NCBI GenBank assembly: GCA_002943765.1
Contig: PQWQ01000018.1
Coordinates: 953,501 to 1,017,500, forward strand
Source of the DNA: Psoroptes ovis
Taxonomy: Eukaryota; Arthropoda; Arachnida; Sarcoptiformes; Psoroptidae
Direction of reading: 5' to 3'
Length of the DNA: 64,000 nucleotides
Part shown: positions 1 through 11,526 of the stretch, one piece after another
Layout: each line of letters opens with the position of its first letter
How positions within the stretch are numbered: the stretch's first letter is position 1
The notes under the pieces: model-generated
Database searches by the model: none
Told to the model about the DNA's origin: nothing
Seen by the model: the letters and a program-made list of their open reading frames with translations, nothing else
Translations under genes and position numbers: made by a program

Positions 1-1258
1 AATGATTTTGGCCACAACAACCGAGTTGAAATTGAAACATTTTGAAATCCGTAATCTCCAAAAGTTCAACGATTTGATTTTCGAATGTCCATTTATGGTT
101 CATAAAGATAATCACATTCTTCGAAAGGATCATTCGAAATTATGATCATAAGATGATAATTACACCCTGAATCATTCGATACGTGTTTGGTGATGAACAC
201 GTACAAACGTTTCAAGTGAATGAACGATGTTCAGCGCAGAGGGGCGTGTGCGCGTGTTGCGTGGTCATATGTGGATACAAATGGACAGTAAACAAACAAA
301 CAAACAAGCAAATATCTAGGTAATTACATAACAACAAGGAAAAATAATCAAATTTATTTATTTGCGTGTATCTGTATTTGGATATTTACGTATTACGCAA
401 AGGTGAATACATAGGGATACAGGTGATTATCATTTACTTGACAGTTTGAGGATCATTATTTTGAATTATTTCGATCCAAAAATGGATCGAAGAAAGTCAG
501 AGATATGAATCATCATTTGAAATTTTTGAAAATTTTGAAATTTTCAAAATTAAATTTACGAAAATTGTGAGTAAAAATAGATTTTGAAAATTTCATCAAT
601 TAAATTTAATTTAACTGAATTAAATTTAATTGGATTTGATTATTAAAAATTTAATAATCAAATCATACGATAAAATGAATTAAATTAAATTTAAACTAAA
701 TCAAATTTAAACGGATTTAAATTTGAAATTGATTCAAATTTGAATTTTAAACCGATTTAAAAAATTTAAATTAAATCATATTTATTTTTGAAGATTTCAA
801 ATTCAATTTAAGCTTTTAATTGATTTGTCACTTTTTTTTTGAATGGTATCGATCCTGTCAAATTTAACTTGAACGGTTGAATCGATTGATTAAAAGGTAT
901 TCACCTGAATACATTTCGATCGAATTATCTTGGTCAAATATATCGAAGACCGTAATGCATCATTAATTTAAGATCTTCATAAAATTCGATTCAATCAACC
1001 GAAATAACCGAAATAATGGCACAGTAACAACAGCCACAACAATAATCATAATAATAATAATAATAGCGACACCCGTCAAATTAAAATACAAAAATAATTC
1101 GAAAACATCAATCAAAAATAAATCAAATCTTTAAATGTTTGATTTGATTTGATTTAATAAATAAATAAATAAACATTTCAACCAATCAAATTGAGCATAC
1201 TAAATACTCTTTGGTTGCCAAATTGCACTCTTTTCAAATGCATTTTTTGATTGAAATA
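1..1258. other. AT-rich non-coding DNA at left edge
   Basis: No convincing coding frame on either strand. The stretch around 520-830 is very low complexity, made of TTAAATTTAA-like words with many overlapping short palindromes. Around 1025-1070 there is a short CAA/AATAAT-type simple repeat. The segment near 230-270 is locally richer in GC (a GCGTGTGCGCGTGTTGCGTGG-like patch) and could belong to the promoter of a gene lying to the left, but nothing proves this. Confidence 0.5.
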
Positions 1259-1339
1259 TTACGTTGTCCGAAAAGTTCATTCCGGCTTAATCAATAGAGT
1301 TGCTAATGAAAATTGGCCACAACTTTTCGGACAACCTAA
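1259..1339. mobile_element. Mariner-type MITE, 81 bp (family A, copy 1)
   Basis: Terminal inverted repeats of about 19 bp: TTACGTTGTCCGAAAAGTT at the left and AACTTTTCGGACAACCTAA at the right, flanked on both sides by the dinucleotide TA (1257-1258 and 1340-1341). TA target duplication with TTAGGTTGTC-like ends is the pattern of mariner (IS630/Tc1/mariner) elements. It is far too short to encode a transposase, so it is non-autonomous. The interior closely resembles the element at 2025-2105 in the opposite orientation. Confidence 0.8.
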
Positions 1340-1398
1340 TATATCCTTTAAAAAATATGAAAATATTATTGCCATCATCTCATCAACAAACAAATAAC

Positions 1399-1446
1399 CA
1401 AAAAAAAAAAAAAAAAAAAAATAAAAATAAATGATGATGATGAATA
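1399..1446. repeat. Poly(A) tract followed by ATG-type simple repeat
   Basis: A run of about twenty A residues is followed by AATAAAAATAAATGATGATGATG. It could be a simple repeat or the tail of a decayed retroposed sequence; no recognisable body precedes it. Confidence 0.6.
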
Positions 1447-1511
1447 TAAATCATTTGAAAATGCATCATTTGACAGAGCGTTTTACTGGTCAGAAATTTA
1501 TTATTTTAAAT

Positions 1512-1698
1512 CAGTCATTCTCAACCTTTTTTTCGCCGCGGCACACTGAAAAAAGGAAAAGCCTTTATTTCCAAAATCTTGCGGCACACCAAGTAAGGGA
1601 ATAGTAAAGGAATGAGTTAGATTTCCGAAATTTGGCGGCACATTTTTGGAATCTGGCGGAACACTAAAGTGCCGCGGAACACCGGTTGAGAATAACTG
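1512..1698. mobile_element. hAT-type MITE, 187 bp, with perfect 8-bp target duplication
   Basis: The left end CAGTCATTCTCAACC and the right end GGTTGAGAATAACTG are inverted repeats of each other with few mismatches, and match the CAGNGGTTCTCAACC type of end known from hAT (Charlie-like) elements. The element is flanked by an exact 8-bp direct repeat TTTTAAAT (1504-1511 and 1699-1706), the target-site length expected of hAT. Sub-terminal GCCGCGGCACAC and GTGCCGCGGAACAC are also inverted copies. There is no transposase; a short minus-strand frame across the element is incidental. Confidence 0.88.
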
Positions 1699-1747
1699 TT
1701 TTAAATGCTTCAAACCTGCCATTGCATGCATTGAAAATGAACAAATA

Positions 1748-1817
1748 GCCCGAGTGAGGCTCGGGCAAAGCAGTTTGAATGCATAAAAATATAAAACGAG
1801 AAATTACGTTTATGACC
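1748..1817 (+). repeat. Structured dispersed repeat, copy A
   Basis: Begins with a 19-nt hairpin (1748-1766) whose arms GCCCGAG and CTCGGGC pair perfectly around a 5-nt loop. About 30 nt later comes a 14-nt box starting ACG and ending CGT (1796-1809), then GACC. The same order and spacing recur at 5167 and 44893. TTGAAAA lies shortly upstream in this copy. Family unknown. Confidence 0.6.
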
Positions 1818-2024
1818 GTTATGCGGTTGGAAATTTTTTAAAATCAAATTTTGTTTTGCTTTGACATTTTGAAATGGATATATTTTAAGCGATAATAGAA
1901 AATAGAGAGAAGCGAATGCTGAAGGAAATTTTTTTTTTGTTGATGTCAGGCAAATTTTTTTTCGATAGAAAAAAATCGAAATAAATAAATCAAAATAATA
2001 ATTCTTGGTTAATATAAATAAATA

Positions 2025-2105
2025 TTAGGTTGTCCGGAATGTTTTGGCCGATTTTCATGAGCAACTCTATTCGATTAAGCGCGATGAACTTTTCGGACAG
2101 CCTTG
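2025..2105. mobile_element. Mariner-type MITE, 81 bp (family A, copy 2)
   Basis: Left end TTAGGTTGTCCGGAATGTT, right end AACTTTTCGGACAGCCTTG, with TA immediately to the left (2023-2024). Read on the minus strand, its interior (CTTAATCGAATAGAGTTGCT and following) is nearly the same as that of the element at 1259-1339, so the two are copies of one 81-bp family in opposite orientations. The right terminus has decayed (CCTTG instead of CCTAA). Confidence 0.75.
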
Positions 2106-2312
2106 TCAAACGATAATAATTTAATGGATTAAATTAAATGGTGTGTGCACATTTGAATAATTCATAGATTGAATGGATTGTTGCTATTCGGTGCTCGTAA
2201 TTTATGATTTATCACGAAGATCTGGAAGATTAATTGAGGATAAATTGGAGTATTCAAAGCGAATAGGAGTGAAAACGAGTGGAAAGTGGAGGAATTATCA
2301 CGAATATCGTCA

Positions 2313-2702
2313 TCAAACCTGATTGAAATCATTTGGAATTCGGTGATTCTTGGAATCATGACCATCATTGACATTTGATGATTGATCACCGGTAATTATG
2401 GTTGATTGATCATCGCTGACCGTTGGTGACGGATCAGGGTCCATAAAAGGCTCCAATGCATCACGTACCGACAATTGATCATCGACGATATTGGGCGACG
2501 ATATCGATAATATTGACAATATCAACACATAAACATTGATCAATTGTTGGTAAATGAATTCATAAATCACAAATAAATAACGATTGATTATTGTATCAAT
2601 GAATCGTTTTACATTCATTGAATTCGTTAATGATCGATTACGATTAGTCGGGTTGATTTTCGTTGATGATCGGGGCATTTTTGTCTCAATCAATTGATTC
2701 AA
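2313..2702 (-). CDS. Hypothetical small membrane protein (weak)
   Basis: An open frame of 129 codons beginning MNQLIETKMPRSST. Residues 1-33 are basic and polar; a hydrophobic stretch follows at about residues 40-68 (IINRYLFVIYEF and LINVYVLILSILSI); the tail is acidic and Ser/Asp/Asn-rich. Codon choice (GAT, TCA, CGA, AAT) resembles the recognised genes here, which is why it is listed. I recognise no family. The frame ends NQV-stop where the DNA reads CAG|GTTTGA, so it could instead be an exon with a weak splice donor. An AT-rich region easily yields such frames by chance. Confidence 0.25.
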   Translation of the reverse strand: MNQLIETKMPRSSTKINPTNRNRSLTNSMNVKRFIDTIINRYLFVIYEFIYQQLINVYVLILSILSISSPNIVDDQLSVRDALEPFMDPDPSPTVSDDQSTIITGDQSSNVNDGHDSKNHRIPNDFNQV

Positions 2703-4886
2703 TCACATTTAACAGGTTTAAATCTTGGATATTTCAGTTGAATTCAATCGAATTGGATTCAAATCATCTCAAATTGGATTCAACAAGTATCAACAATGAC
2801 GATTAATGGCACAGATATTAAATTTCAAAATGAAACAAAACAAATCGTCTTTTTGGGCTGAGAAAACAATTTTCAAAGAATTCAATAGCCCAGTTGTGTG
2901 AGGTGTGGGCGTCGTTTCAAGTAGTAGTCCATAGACAAATGATACTTCAGATTTGACTATGTGTCAGATAGATGTGTGTGTCTATGCTTTTTGTAGCTTA
3001 ATTTAGCTTCATTCATTCATAGCATCAATTTCAAACGATGATTATGATGTAATATCCATCATTTAGATGAGTGATTGAATAAATGATGGATGAATAACAC
3101 AACGAAAGTCGATTTCCGAATATGAATCAATTGTGTGTTGGATGTGTCAAAATTACACACAAACAAAAAGGTGTCAAATCGTCATTAATCATTCATAAAT
3201 GATGCGGCCTGCCCCAAAACAATGATTCATCGGGCCTTTAAAATGAGCCAATTTTGGCACGATTCTCAATTGAAATCGCTGGAGTAGTTGGGGCCATTCA
3301 CAAACACAAACATTGAATACACAAAGACGACAAGTTGTTCATCAATTTCGATTTGTCAAATCAGAAATAAATAATTTCTTTGATAAAAAAAAACAAATAA
3401 GATTTTAGCTATCATAAACATTTGTGAATGGCTCCCAGTATTTTCGTCTATTTCTTCCTCCCTTAAATTTCTGATTTCTTAGATGAATTTTTTTCGAGTG
3501 AATTTTCCTTATTTGTTCAATGAATGGTAAGCAAAATGCGAACCGCAATCAAAGTAATAATGTACCTGTCATACCTGTAAAAATTGTCAATTGTCAATTA
3601 TCAAAGCGAAGCCAAAACAAAGAAACCAATTGAAAAAAGCCATTCAACATTGTTTTCTTCGAAATTGTCATCAAAAATCATCATAAATCATTGATTATTT
3701 GATTGATTGAATATTTACGATGAAATTGATTGGAAATCAAAAGAAATTGGTCATAAAAATTCATAATCAAATTCACCTAATCGAAAAAAAAAAACAATCG
3801 ATTACTCAGGTAAAACAAACAAATCACCTTTGAAGAATACAAGAAAAACACCATCCTTAAAAGATACATGGTGAAGATGTTAATCGAGTGATGATCGATA
3901 ACATCGTCGTCGTCGTCGTGATTTGTGGACTTCAACATTATCAAATCAGCAAATTTCAACGATAATGGCAGCAAAAATGGTCATAAAATCTTCAGAAAAA
4001 TCTTGAGAAAATTGACAATCGATCGATTGATGCATTTTTTCTGGATGTTTTATTCATGACCATTCAATTGATCAATCAATGGTCAGTTGATCATATCATC
4101 AACACATCGTCTATGATCATCAATCGATCGATCGATCGATGGAAAACGTGATGGAAGAATTGGCAAAAAAATTAATTTCATTCGAAAATCGAATAATCAT
4201 TCGATAATGATCACGACAATTATCAGCATGTTTGATCATCATCATCATCATCGATTGGTTGGAAACAAGCAAATTCACAACGATTTTGGTTGGAGATAAA
4301 AGTGGCCAATGATTGTGGCCGAAATGACGAGAAAATGGTCATCATCATCATCATCATCGATGATGGCCAATGGACAGATGCAACAAGAAGTTTTTCGAAA
4401 AACTCATGATTGATTCTTCATGAGAAATTTCCCAGCAAAAATAATCAATCAAATGTCGTTCGAATTCGATGATAATTTACATATCATCAACATCAACATG
4501 ATGACCATTGATCAACGTCATCAACATATTCAACCGATTCGTGGTAAATCATCCGATTCGAATGAGGATAACCGATGATAACTGATTATCCAAAAGGGGT
4601 CTTAAAAGGTAAGGTAAGCTATTATTCCATTCATTCAAGCAATGATACCGATTTCTGCAGCAGTAAAATGCAACCAGATTAAGTGTAGATTTCAAGCATT
4701 CAAGAGGTGTATACCTTTTACCTCATGAACAAACACAGGTTAAAACTTATATCTTTGCAAAAATGATTAATGATTTTGTTAAACGTAGTGATAATAAATG
4801 AATTTCGAATGAAAATTGTGCTGTTTTTTTACATTAAATTTCATCAACAAATGACAAATGAATTTATGTGATTGCATGATATTACC

Positions 4887-4922
4887 ACCTTTATCAAAAA
4901 GGTAATACCTTTTGATAAAGGT
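4887..4922. repeat. Inverted repeat (hairpin)
   Basis: Left arm ACCTTTATCAAAAAGGT and right arm ACCTTTTGATAAAGGT pair around the three bases AAT, with one unpaired A in the left arm. No TA duplication or terminal motif of a known transposon is visible. Confidence 0.7.
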
Positions 4923-5166
4923 ACCTTTACATTCATTGGTAGAATAGACATTCATGGCAAATTATTTCTTAATGCATTGATATCACTAAAAAAACAAACG
5001 AGCAATGAATGGACACGAAAAATTCATGGCAAACACTGCAAACATCATAGACTTCATTGAAGAATAACAAAAAACCAGTCTGAGCCCTGAGCCTCTTAAC
5101 ATTTAGAATTCTACTTAAGAAATTATCACGAAAGCTGTCGTTTTTCTTGATGAACGTATAGAAAAT

Positions 5167-5234
5167 GCCCGTGCCAGACACGGGCTTGGCAAGATAAGAA
5201 CAAGAAATGTCATGACGAAAATTTCCGTTTTGAC
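5167..5234 (+). repeat. Structured dispersed repeat, copy B
   Basis: The 19-nt hairpin at 5167-5185 has arms GCCCGTG and CACGGGC: compared with copies A and C one base pair has changed from A-T to T-A, keeping the stem intact. TTGGCA follows directly, as in copy C. The 14-nt box ACGAAAATTTCCGT is at 5215-5228. GAAAAT precedes the hairpin. Confidence 0.6.
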
Positions 5235-8200
5235 ACACGCTGCAAAGGCTTTGAAAGTTTTTGTTTTCAGGCATAATAATACTTTCAGTCAGCATAAATT
5301 TGAACATATTCATCAGACAAAGACGCTGACATGACAATGATATGAATAATGTATGATCATTTGTTTGTTTGTACAACAGGTAAAAATCAAAACATTTCAA
5401 TCAAAAACTCAAAACAATCTAATCTCCCATGACAAAATACCTGGACAGCAACGATGATGATGATGACTTTATGATTTTACCCTTTGATGGAGCAATTTGT
5501 AAATGTATTAGCTGACCAGTGACGATGATATCGGTGGCCTGATATCGATGATAGTCTGGTCGAAACGGTCAAATTCAAAGCTTGAAAGGGTTAAAACAAT
5601 TGCAATTTAGATCGATGCAATCGATAATCGATCAATCGATTGGAAAAATCTGATAATTTGAACAATCAGGGAAATTTTCCGAGAAAATGGCGAGATTTCC
5701 AAAGAAATGATCATCATTATTTTAATATAAGAATCAATGTGTTCGAAAATCGATCGATGATTAGGTTGATTGGCTTTTGTAATTAGGTTAATTAAATCTA
5801 AAACTTATCTACGATGATATCAGTCGTTATAATATCAGTATTGATAATGATGAATTTTAGAACAGTGCTTTGATTCAATGATAACTGAATTAATTTTAAT
5901 TCAATTTGATTCAATTAATTCAAAGAAAATTTAATTAAACAAAATCTAATTTACTTACCAGGAATTTCAATCAAATTTTAATTGAAAACTTGTAGATCAT
6001 AGCGGATTTGATGCTAATAATTATAGATGATCAAACTAATGATGGTGGCCGATGACTTGAGAATTCGACAAAGGTCGACAATGATGGGCTTCTTCTTGGT
6101 CGAAGGCATCAAAGGATTCATCAAGATCCCGAAAGCCTTTTTGATCACATCAATTGATCTAAGACAACATTTGTATTTTCAGAAAATGTGCTGAAATGTC
6201 TCAAAAATTACGATCAAAAAATGTCATTAAATGATGATATATTGATGTCACAACACAGCAAAACACAAAGACAAACAACAACAACAAAAATGTCTGAATA
6301 AAATGTCGTAAAGATGCTCATAAACGATGCTCTTAATACATAAATGATGTGTGCTGAACGGGTTAATAAAGGAAAATTTATTGTAAAATGCACAAAATAC
6401 ACACAGAAAATGGTTGAAAATCAACAAATCAATGAAGATGGCTTTCGAATTGTTTGTTTGTCTGAGTTTTCGAATTTCATCAAAATTTCAAAATTTTAAA
6501 TCAAATTTTTGCGAATTTCGAATCATTGAAAAAAAAATGTTTCGATATTTCCTTGAATTTTTCAATGGTTTCAATGGTTTCAATGGCTTCACAAAGACTT
6601 CATTGATCATAAGCTCCAAAGTCTTCGAGACGTTCGAGTTTTTTGTTGATTCGATTCGATTCAATTCAAAGTTTGAAGCACGAAGAGTCGATGTTACACT
6701 GAATAGCACAGAAAATACGTAGACACTTTATACACACATGAATACACGAACATTTGTACAAAACACTGAAATGATTGATTCACTGAAAACACACTGAATT
6801 GAATTGAATTGAATCAGATCATTATCAGATCTAAGATGATGATGATACAATCACAAATCATGCAAATAAGCAGATATGCATTCAAATATACGATTTGTAT
6901 TTCAATCAAATATGGATTGAAATCTGTAGGATTTCTGTCCAAAATTATCTCGAATGAATCTTATCTGAAGATTATCTTCATTGCCATTTTGGCCAAGTCT
7001 TCGACAATATGAAATATCTTCAAATTATCTTTCGTTTGAATCGGGTAATGTTCGAATGATGGTCGATCTACGAGCGATGATCGTGGCGATGGTCGTAAAT
7101 ATTCAAAATGACCGCACGATGGTTCACAATCTTTTGGTCTTTTGCATAATTCTCGAAGTATAAGAGATGTTAAAACTTGGCCAAAATGTTCACCTGCGAA
7201 TAATGTTCATATGTCCGTGATTCGGTTGATGATAATGATCAGAGAATTTAAGTTTTACGATGCTCGATGCTCGTACCACAATCAAAACAATCAATCGAAC
7301 AATAACAAACAAACAACAACAAGTTTTACTTCATTGAATTGGTCAGTTCGAGTCTTCAAAAGTTTTAGTCTATTGAAATGTGTTCAAAATTTCAATTGTA
7401 TCAAGTACGGATACGGATGATTTGAATGAATGAATTAATGTATTCGATGAATGAATGATGAACATATATCAATGATGATGATGATGATTGGAGATATTCA
7501 TGGAGAGAAATGTGTTTTGAATGATGTTTGAACGGTTTGAATGATGTTTGAATGCTTCGAAGGTGCTCAAAGATGGTTAGAAGATGCTCGAAGACGATAT
7601 TCAAAATCAAAATATGCTCAAAATACAATTTCGAATCAAAACATGAATATTGAACATTGAATCGTTGAATATTGTGGACGTATGACGACTGGTATGAATG
7701 GTCCAAATGCATTTACAAAGACTTCGTTGAAGACATTGTCGAAGACACATAAAAATCTTAAGAAAACATTGAAAAACATTGATTCAATTCAATTCAAATC
7801 AAAAACTTATTGAACTTGATTCATTTCTTGTCGATTCATTGCTGCTGCTGCTGTTTGATGATATTCATTTAAAAATCATGTTCATTCATTATCATCAAAT
7901 GGCCAGTATTCATATGATGATGTTCAATGATAAATATAAATCATTTGATTCGAACAACAAACAATGTTGTCCATGGCCAAATTGTGGCATTAACAAACAA
8001 ACAAGTCCGGCATATTTGATTTTTCTTGATAATTCTTTTTCTTGTTTCGTGCATTGATTTTCGGCGAAATTCAACTAGAAATTTTTGGCCGAATTCGATT
8101 GAATTCGAAATGAACAAACTACATGACCACCACCACCACCATGATCAACATCGACATCGACATCATCACCGACAACAACTTTTGATCAACTTTGACTGGC

Positions 8201-9719
8201 TCAGTATGCATTCATTGATGATAATACAACAAGTGGAATGATACAGAACTTGTTTTTGGCTGGCTGGCTGGCCATCATCATTCGAACGATCTCGAAGAGA
8301 CATGGTGAAGCCGAATGGATGAATGGTGGTGGTTTTGCTGGTTCATTTGTTTCTCATCTCTTCTTGTGTCGATGGTGATATTCAACAATCCAAGTCGAAA
8401 ACAGGTAAATTATCGTTGAATGAGTGAGCCGAAATCGTCGAACATTCATTGAGCCAAACATGTATTTGAACGATTGGCCAACCGCATACACACATGTACA
8501 CACAGCCATTATCATGGCATACCACCACATTTGATGGTAAGAAAACTGATCGAAAAAACTGGTATTAAGAACGAAACAAATTAGACGATCAAAAGAGATA
8601 CGTGTACGGTCAAAAATAAAAACAAGACTTACGATGTCCTATTCGTAGTCGGTTGTTGCTGTATTCGTTGTTTTGATGGTTACAGGTGAATCAATGTGGT
8701 TATCGTCGAATCACCGAAAATGTTCGAAAACATTCAATCGAATGTTCGAAGCTGTTGTTGATCATATCTTCAGCATCTGCAAGAGGTGGTAGGTCTTTTG
8801 ATGCATCTCTTTGTTGATTTTACTTCGTTGTTGTCGATGGTGGAAATGATCGGAACTTTTTTTTTAGTAAACAGTCCAGCCGCCGATAGTCGATAGCATC
8901 GATTGCTTTTACCGATTTGTATACCGATTGCTTTTACCCCACGGGTCAAGATGTGATTGCTCATCGTCTGTGCCTTCCTATTCAATTATCTTCAATCAAA
9001 ATCATTCCAATTCAAATACAATCAAATAAGATGCCTTTGATTTGATTGGATTTTGATTAGTCGATTTTTCGGCTTGATTGAATTCATTGATTTCGATCGA
9101 AAACAAATTGAATTTTCTGCTCTTTTTCTGATTAATTTATGACCAGTTTTTTTGACCAGAATTACGATGCACGTAAGTGGATCGGCTTGTTCGTAACATC
9201 TTGATGCCGATGTTTGATTATCTGAGCTGGTTAATGGACAGAAAACACTTTAATTGAATCCATGAAGAAATTATCTTTCGAATTGATCTTCGACCATACA
9301 GATACGGGTTATCAGCGTGTACTTGTGCTTCATAAGTGTGCCTTATGAGTACATTGATTGTACAGGTACATTGATTGACATGTGTGTTTATACCTGTAAT
9401 TAAGGTGATCAAAAACGGTTAATTAACTTGTATCTTTTACCGGAAAATATGGTCAAAAAAATTTTGAAAAATTTAAAAATTTAAACCGGTATTAATTTAT
9501 ACGCTGCAATTGCAAACAATGAAAAATTGTTGAAAAACTCGCAACGTATGAATTTGGCATCGAATATTCAGTGTGTGTCCTTTTTGTTTTTATCGTCTGC
9601 CGTTCGGGTTAAATTTTTAGTGTTTCGGTGAAACTTCGTGAGTTTTGTTTTTGAATCTGAATTAAATTTAAGTGAATTTAATCAATTGTGAACCAAAGAA
9701 TCCCTGAAAATCATCCAAA

Positions 9720-9875
9720 ATGACTTATTGGCGTAATGTTGGCCTCACATATTTGCAATATTCAAGAATTGCAGCACAACAAATACGAAAATCATTGAAA
9801 ATTGATCATCGACCTGATCCGATACGTGAAACGATGACAATAAAATTGAATAAACAAAATTTAGAGCTGAAATGA
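9720..9875 (+). CDS. ATP5F1E: ATP synthase F1 subunit epsilon, mitochondrial
   Basis: A 51-residue protein, exactly the usual length of the mitochondrial epsilon subunit. The N-terminus MTYWRNVGLTYLQYSRIAAQ matches the family pattern (xYWRxAGLxYxxYSxICA), followed by a basic helix (IRKSLK) and a short tail ending LELK. In the enzyme this subunit sits in the central stalk of F1 with gamma and delta, in the matrix; it is unrelated to the bacterial epsilon subunit. The coding region has no intron. The start context CCAAAATGA is favourable, and no alternative ATG precedes it in frame nearby. A candidate poly(A) signal AATAAA is at 9976-9981, so the mRNA probably runs into the 3' end of the convergent peptidase gene. 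Confidence 0.93.
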   Translation: MTYWRNVGLTYLQYSRIAAQQIRKSLKIDHRPDPIRETMTIKLNKQNLELK

Positions 9876-9962
9876 GCTGACGATGGTCATGAAAACACAT
9901 CAAAATCAGCTGAATAATATGATTAGTCGAATGTTTGTATTAATAATTCTGGTCAAAAAATG

Positions 9963-9981
9963 TTTATTTCAATGAAATAAA
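9963..9981. terminator. Overlapping poly(A) signals of two convergent genes
   Basis: AATAAA on the plus strand at 9976-9981 can serve the ATP synthase epsilon gene (stop at 9875). TTTATT at 9963-9968 is AATAAA on the minus strand and lies 22 bp past the stop codon of the peptidase gene (9990). The two hexamers are only 7 bp apart, so the two transcripts should overlap tail to tail. Confidence 0.6.
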
Positions 9982-9989
9982 ATGATTTT

Positions 9990-11526
9990 TTAAAATTCAA
10001 ATTTAATCTTTGCACTTTGATAATATTCTTGTAACCATTTACGAATAATTTTCAACTCTAATTCACGTGCATGTAACAATGACGGTGGATCAGCTGGTCC
10101 TTGAGAACGTAAATCTTCATGATGACAAGCACCTTTAATTCGTATGGCTATAAGTGAATCGGATAATGAATCAAGAACACCGCCTGCACTCCATGGATCA
10201 CGTTCACCATTACTGAAAATGATATTCGATGCACCGTGAATGTGGCTGCCACCAAACATCCATAATGCTTTATAACGTTCAGCACCGACACCATATTTTT
10301 GTTTACAATTATCGGCATATTGAGACATGTCCCATTTGTTTGGTGGAAAAAAATCATCAACACCATCCGAACATTGTGGCAAAACCATTTCGGTACATGC
10401 TTGAAAATTCCATGCACTCGTCCCTAGGCGTTCATCATCTTTGTTTGCTAGCTGATTACATTCACTATCACCACTGTAATTGGTATAAACAGCGATTCCT
10501 TTTGAAATTGATGTCAATAACTTCTGATCATCAGCATCGGTATCAGTTAAATATCCACAAATAACTTTGATCGGATATGCCGGTAAATTGGTGAGGAAAT
10601 TTGCTGGATTAGGATAATCAATCATCGGTAATGTTGACCATATATCAATGATCCAATCGGTGAATGTTTGTAAATCTTTTTCTTTTAATTCATCACACAA
10701 AGCAAATTGTCTGGTCAAAAATCTTCGGCCATCTTCAGTCGATCCTAATCGTTTGATTGCATCCCATGATTTATGAATTGTTTGCACACATTTTGGTGAA
10801 TAATTTTCAAAATCTCTGGTCACTATTTGATTATAACCTTCACAATTATAAATATCAGGAAATTGCAGGATTGGTGCTGATGCTGCTAGTGCACCAACGC
10901 AAAGATGTGGATATTTAATTCGGAACCAAGCTGCGAGCATACCGCCATAACTTCCACCAAACATAATCACTGGACTGTCATGAGCTTCTTCAGTGGTTAG
11001 TTTGAGATCATAAATGAAATCAGCATAATCAGCTAATGCTTGTTCGACGGTTAAAAATCCTAAATGATTTAGCTTCGACATCGATTGATTACCGTATGGC
11101 ATTGATTCACCATAATATCGATGTTCCATAAATATGATTAATGCTGAAAATTGCTTCGCATTATCCCACATGAAACCGGTATTATTTGCAAATGTAAATA
11201 TATCACCTTCATTACCGGCATAAAACCATATTGGGCCATTTAATTTCCAATATTTATTCGATATGATATATCGTTGTTTGAATGTATCCAAATTCGAATA
11301 ACTAAAATGATCAACCTGTGATGATAATCGTAAAATTGTGGTCATAATCAATTGTGACATTCTCATAATCAATGAAACCACTAACCTTTTGTTGATAATA
11401 TTTTACTTGATAATCAACATTCGACAATGTGGCCGGTGCCGATGATAAACGGTGGCCAAATTTCAAAGCGTTTACGGTGGTCAATGCGATGATCGCAACG
11501 ATCAATCGTAGTGTTCGATGTTCCAT
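9990..11526 (-). CDS. PRCP: Lysosomal Pro-X carboxypeptidase (peptidase family S28)
   Basis: Two exons, 11526-11386 and 11315-9990, joined across a 70-bp intron (GTTAGT...CACAG, phase 0) give 488 residues, close to the roughly 496 of human PRCP. The join restores the family motif YYQQKVDHF, which neither reading frame has alone. Residues 1-20 (MEHRTLRLIVAIIALTTVNA) form a signal peptide. The nucleophile lies in GGSYGG (Ser169), the acid in NGERDPWSAGG (Asp420) and the histidine in GACHHEDLR (His445/446); EHRYYGES and NNTGFMWD are further S28 signatures. Family members cut off a C-terminal residue after proline (PRCP) or remove X-Pro dipeptides (DPP7); overall motifs fit PRCP better. Expected in lysosomes or secreted. 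PIP5K lies 855 bp upstream on the same strand. Confidence 0.93.

Larger units (their letters stand above)
2703..9719. other. Gene-poor region upstream of the ATP synthase epsilon gene
   Basis: About 7 kb in which I can support no gene. It holds simple repeats (ATCGATCG near 4125-4140, CATCAT runs near 4230 and 4340, TTTCAATGG three times near 6564-6590), a hairpin at 4887-4922 and a structured repeat at 5167-5234. Open frames such as 143 codons at 4969-5400 (minus) and 102 codons at 6414-6722 (plus) have no recognisable domain and overlap repeats or the opposite strand. The last 180 bp before 9720 contain a plausible promoter and 5' UTR of the ATP synthase gene. Confidence 0.5.

Noticed and set aside
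1321..1350. U12-type donor look-alike (ATATCCTTT) near 1340
   Set aside because: It lies at the border of a MITE with no coding sequence nearby.
4969..5400. 143-codon minus-strand open frame
   Set aside because: No recognisable domain, Cys/Phe-rich composition typical of random AT-rich frames, and it runs straight through structured repeat copy B.
11316..11385. Frameshift or pseudogene explanation for the two overlapping peptidase frames
   Set aside because: A 70-bp GT-AG intron in phase 0 restores the exact family motif QQKVDHF, so the gene is intact.
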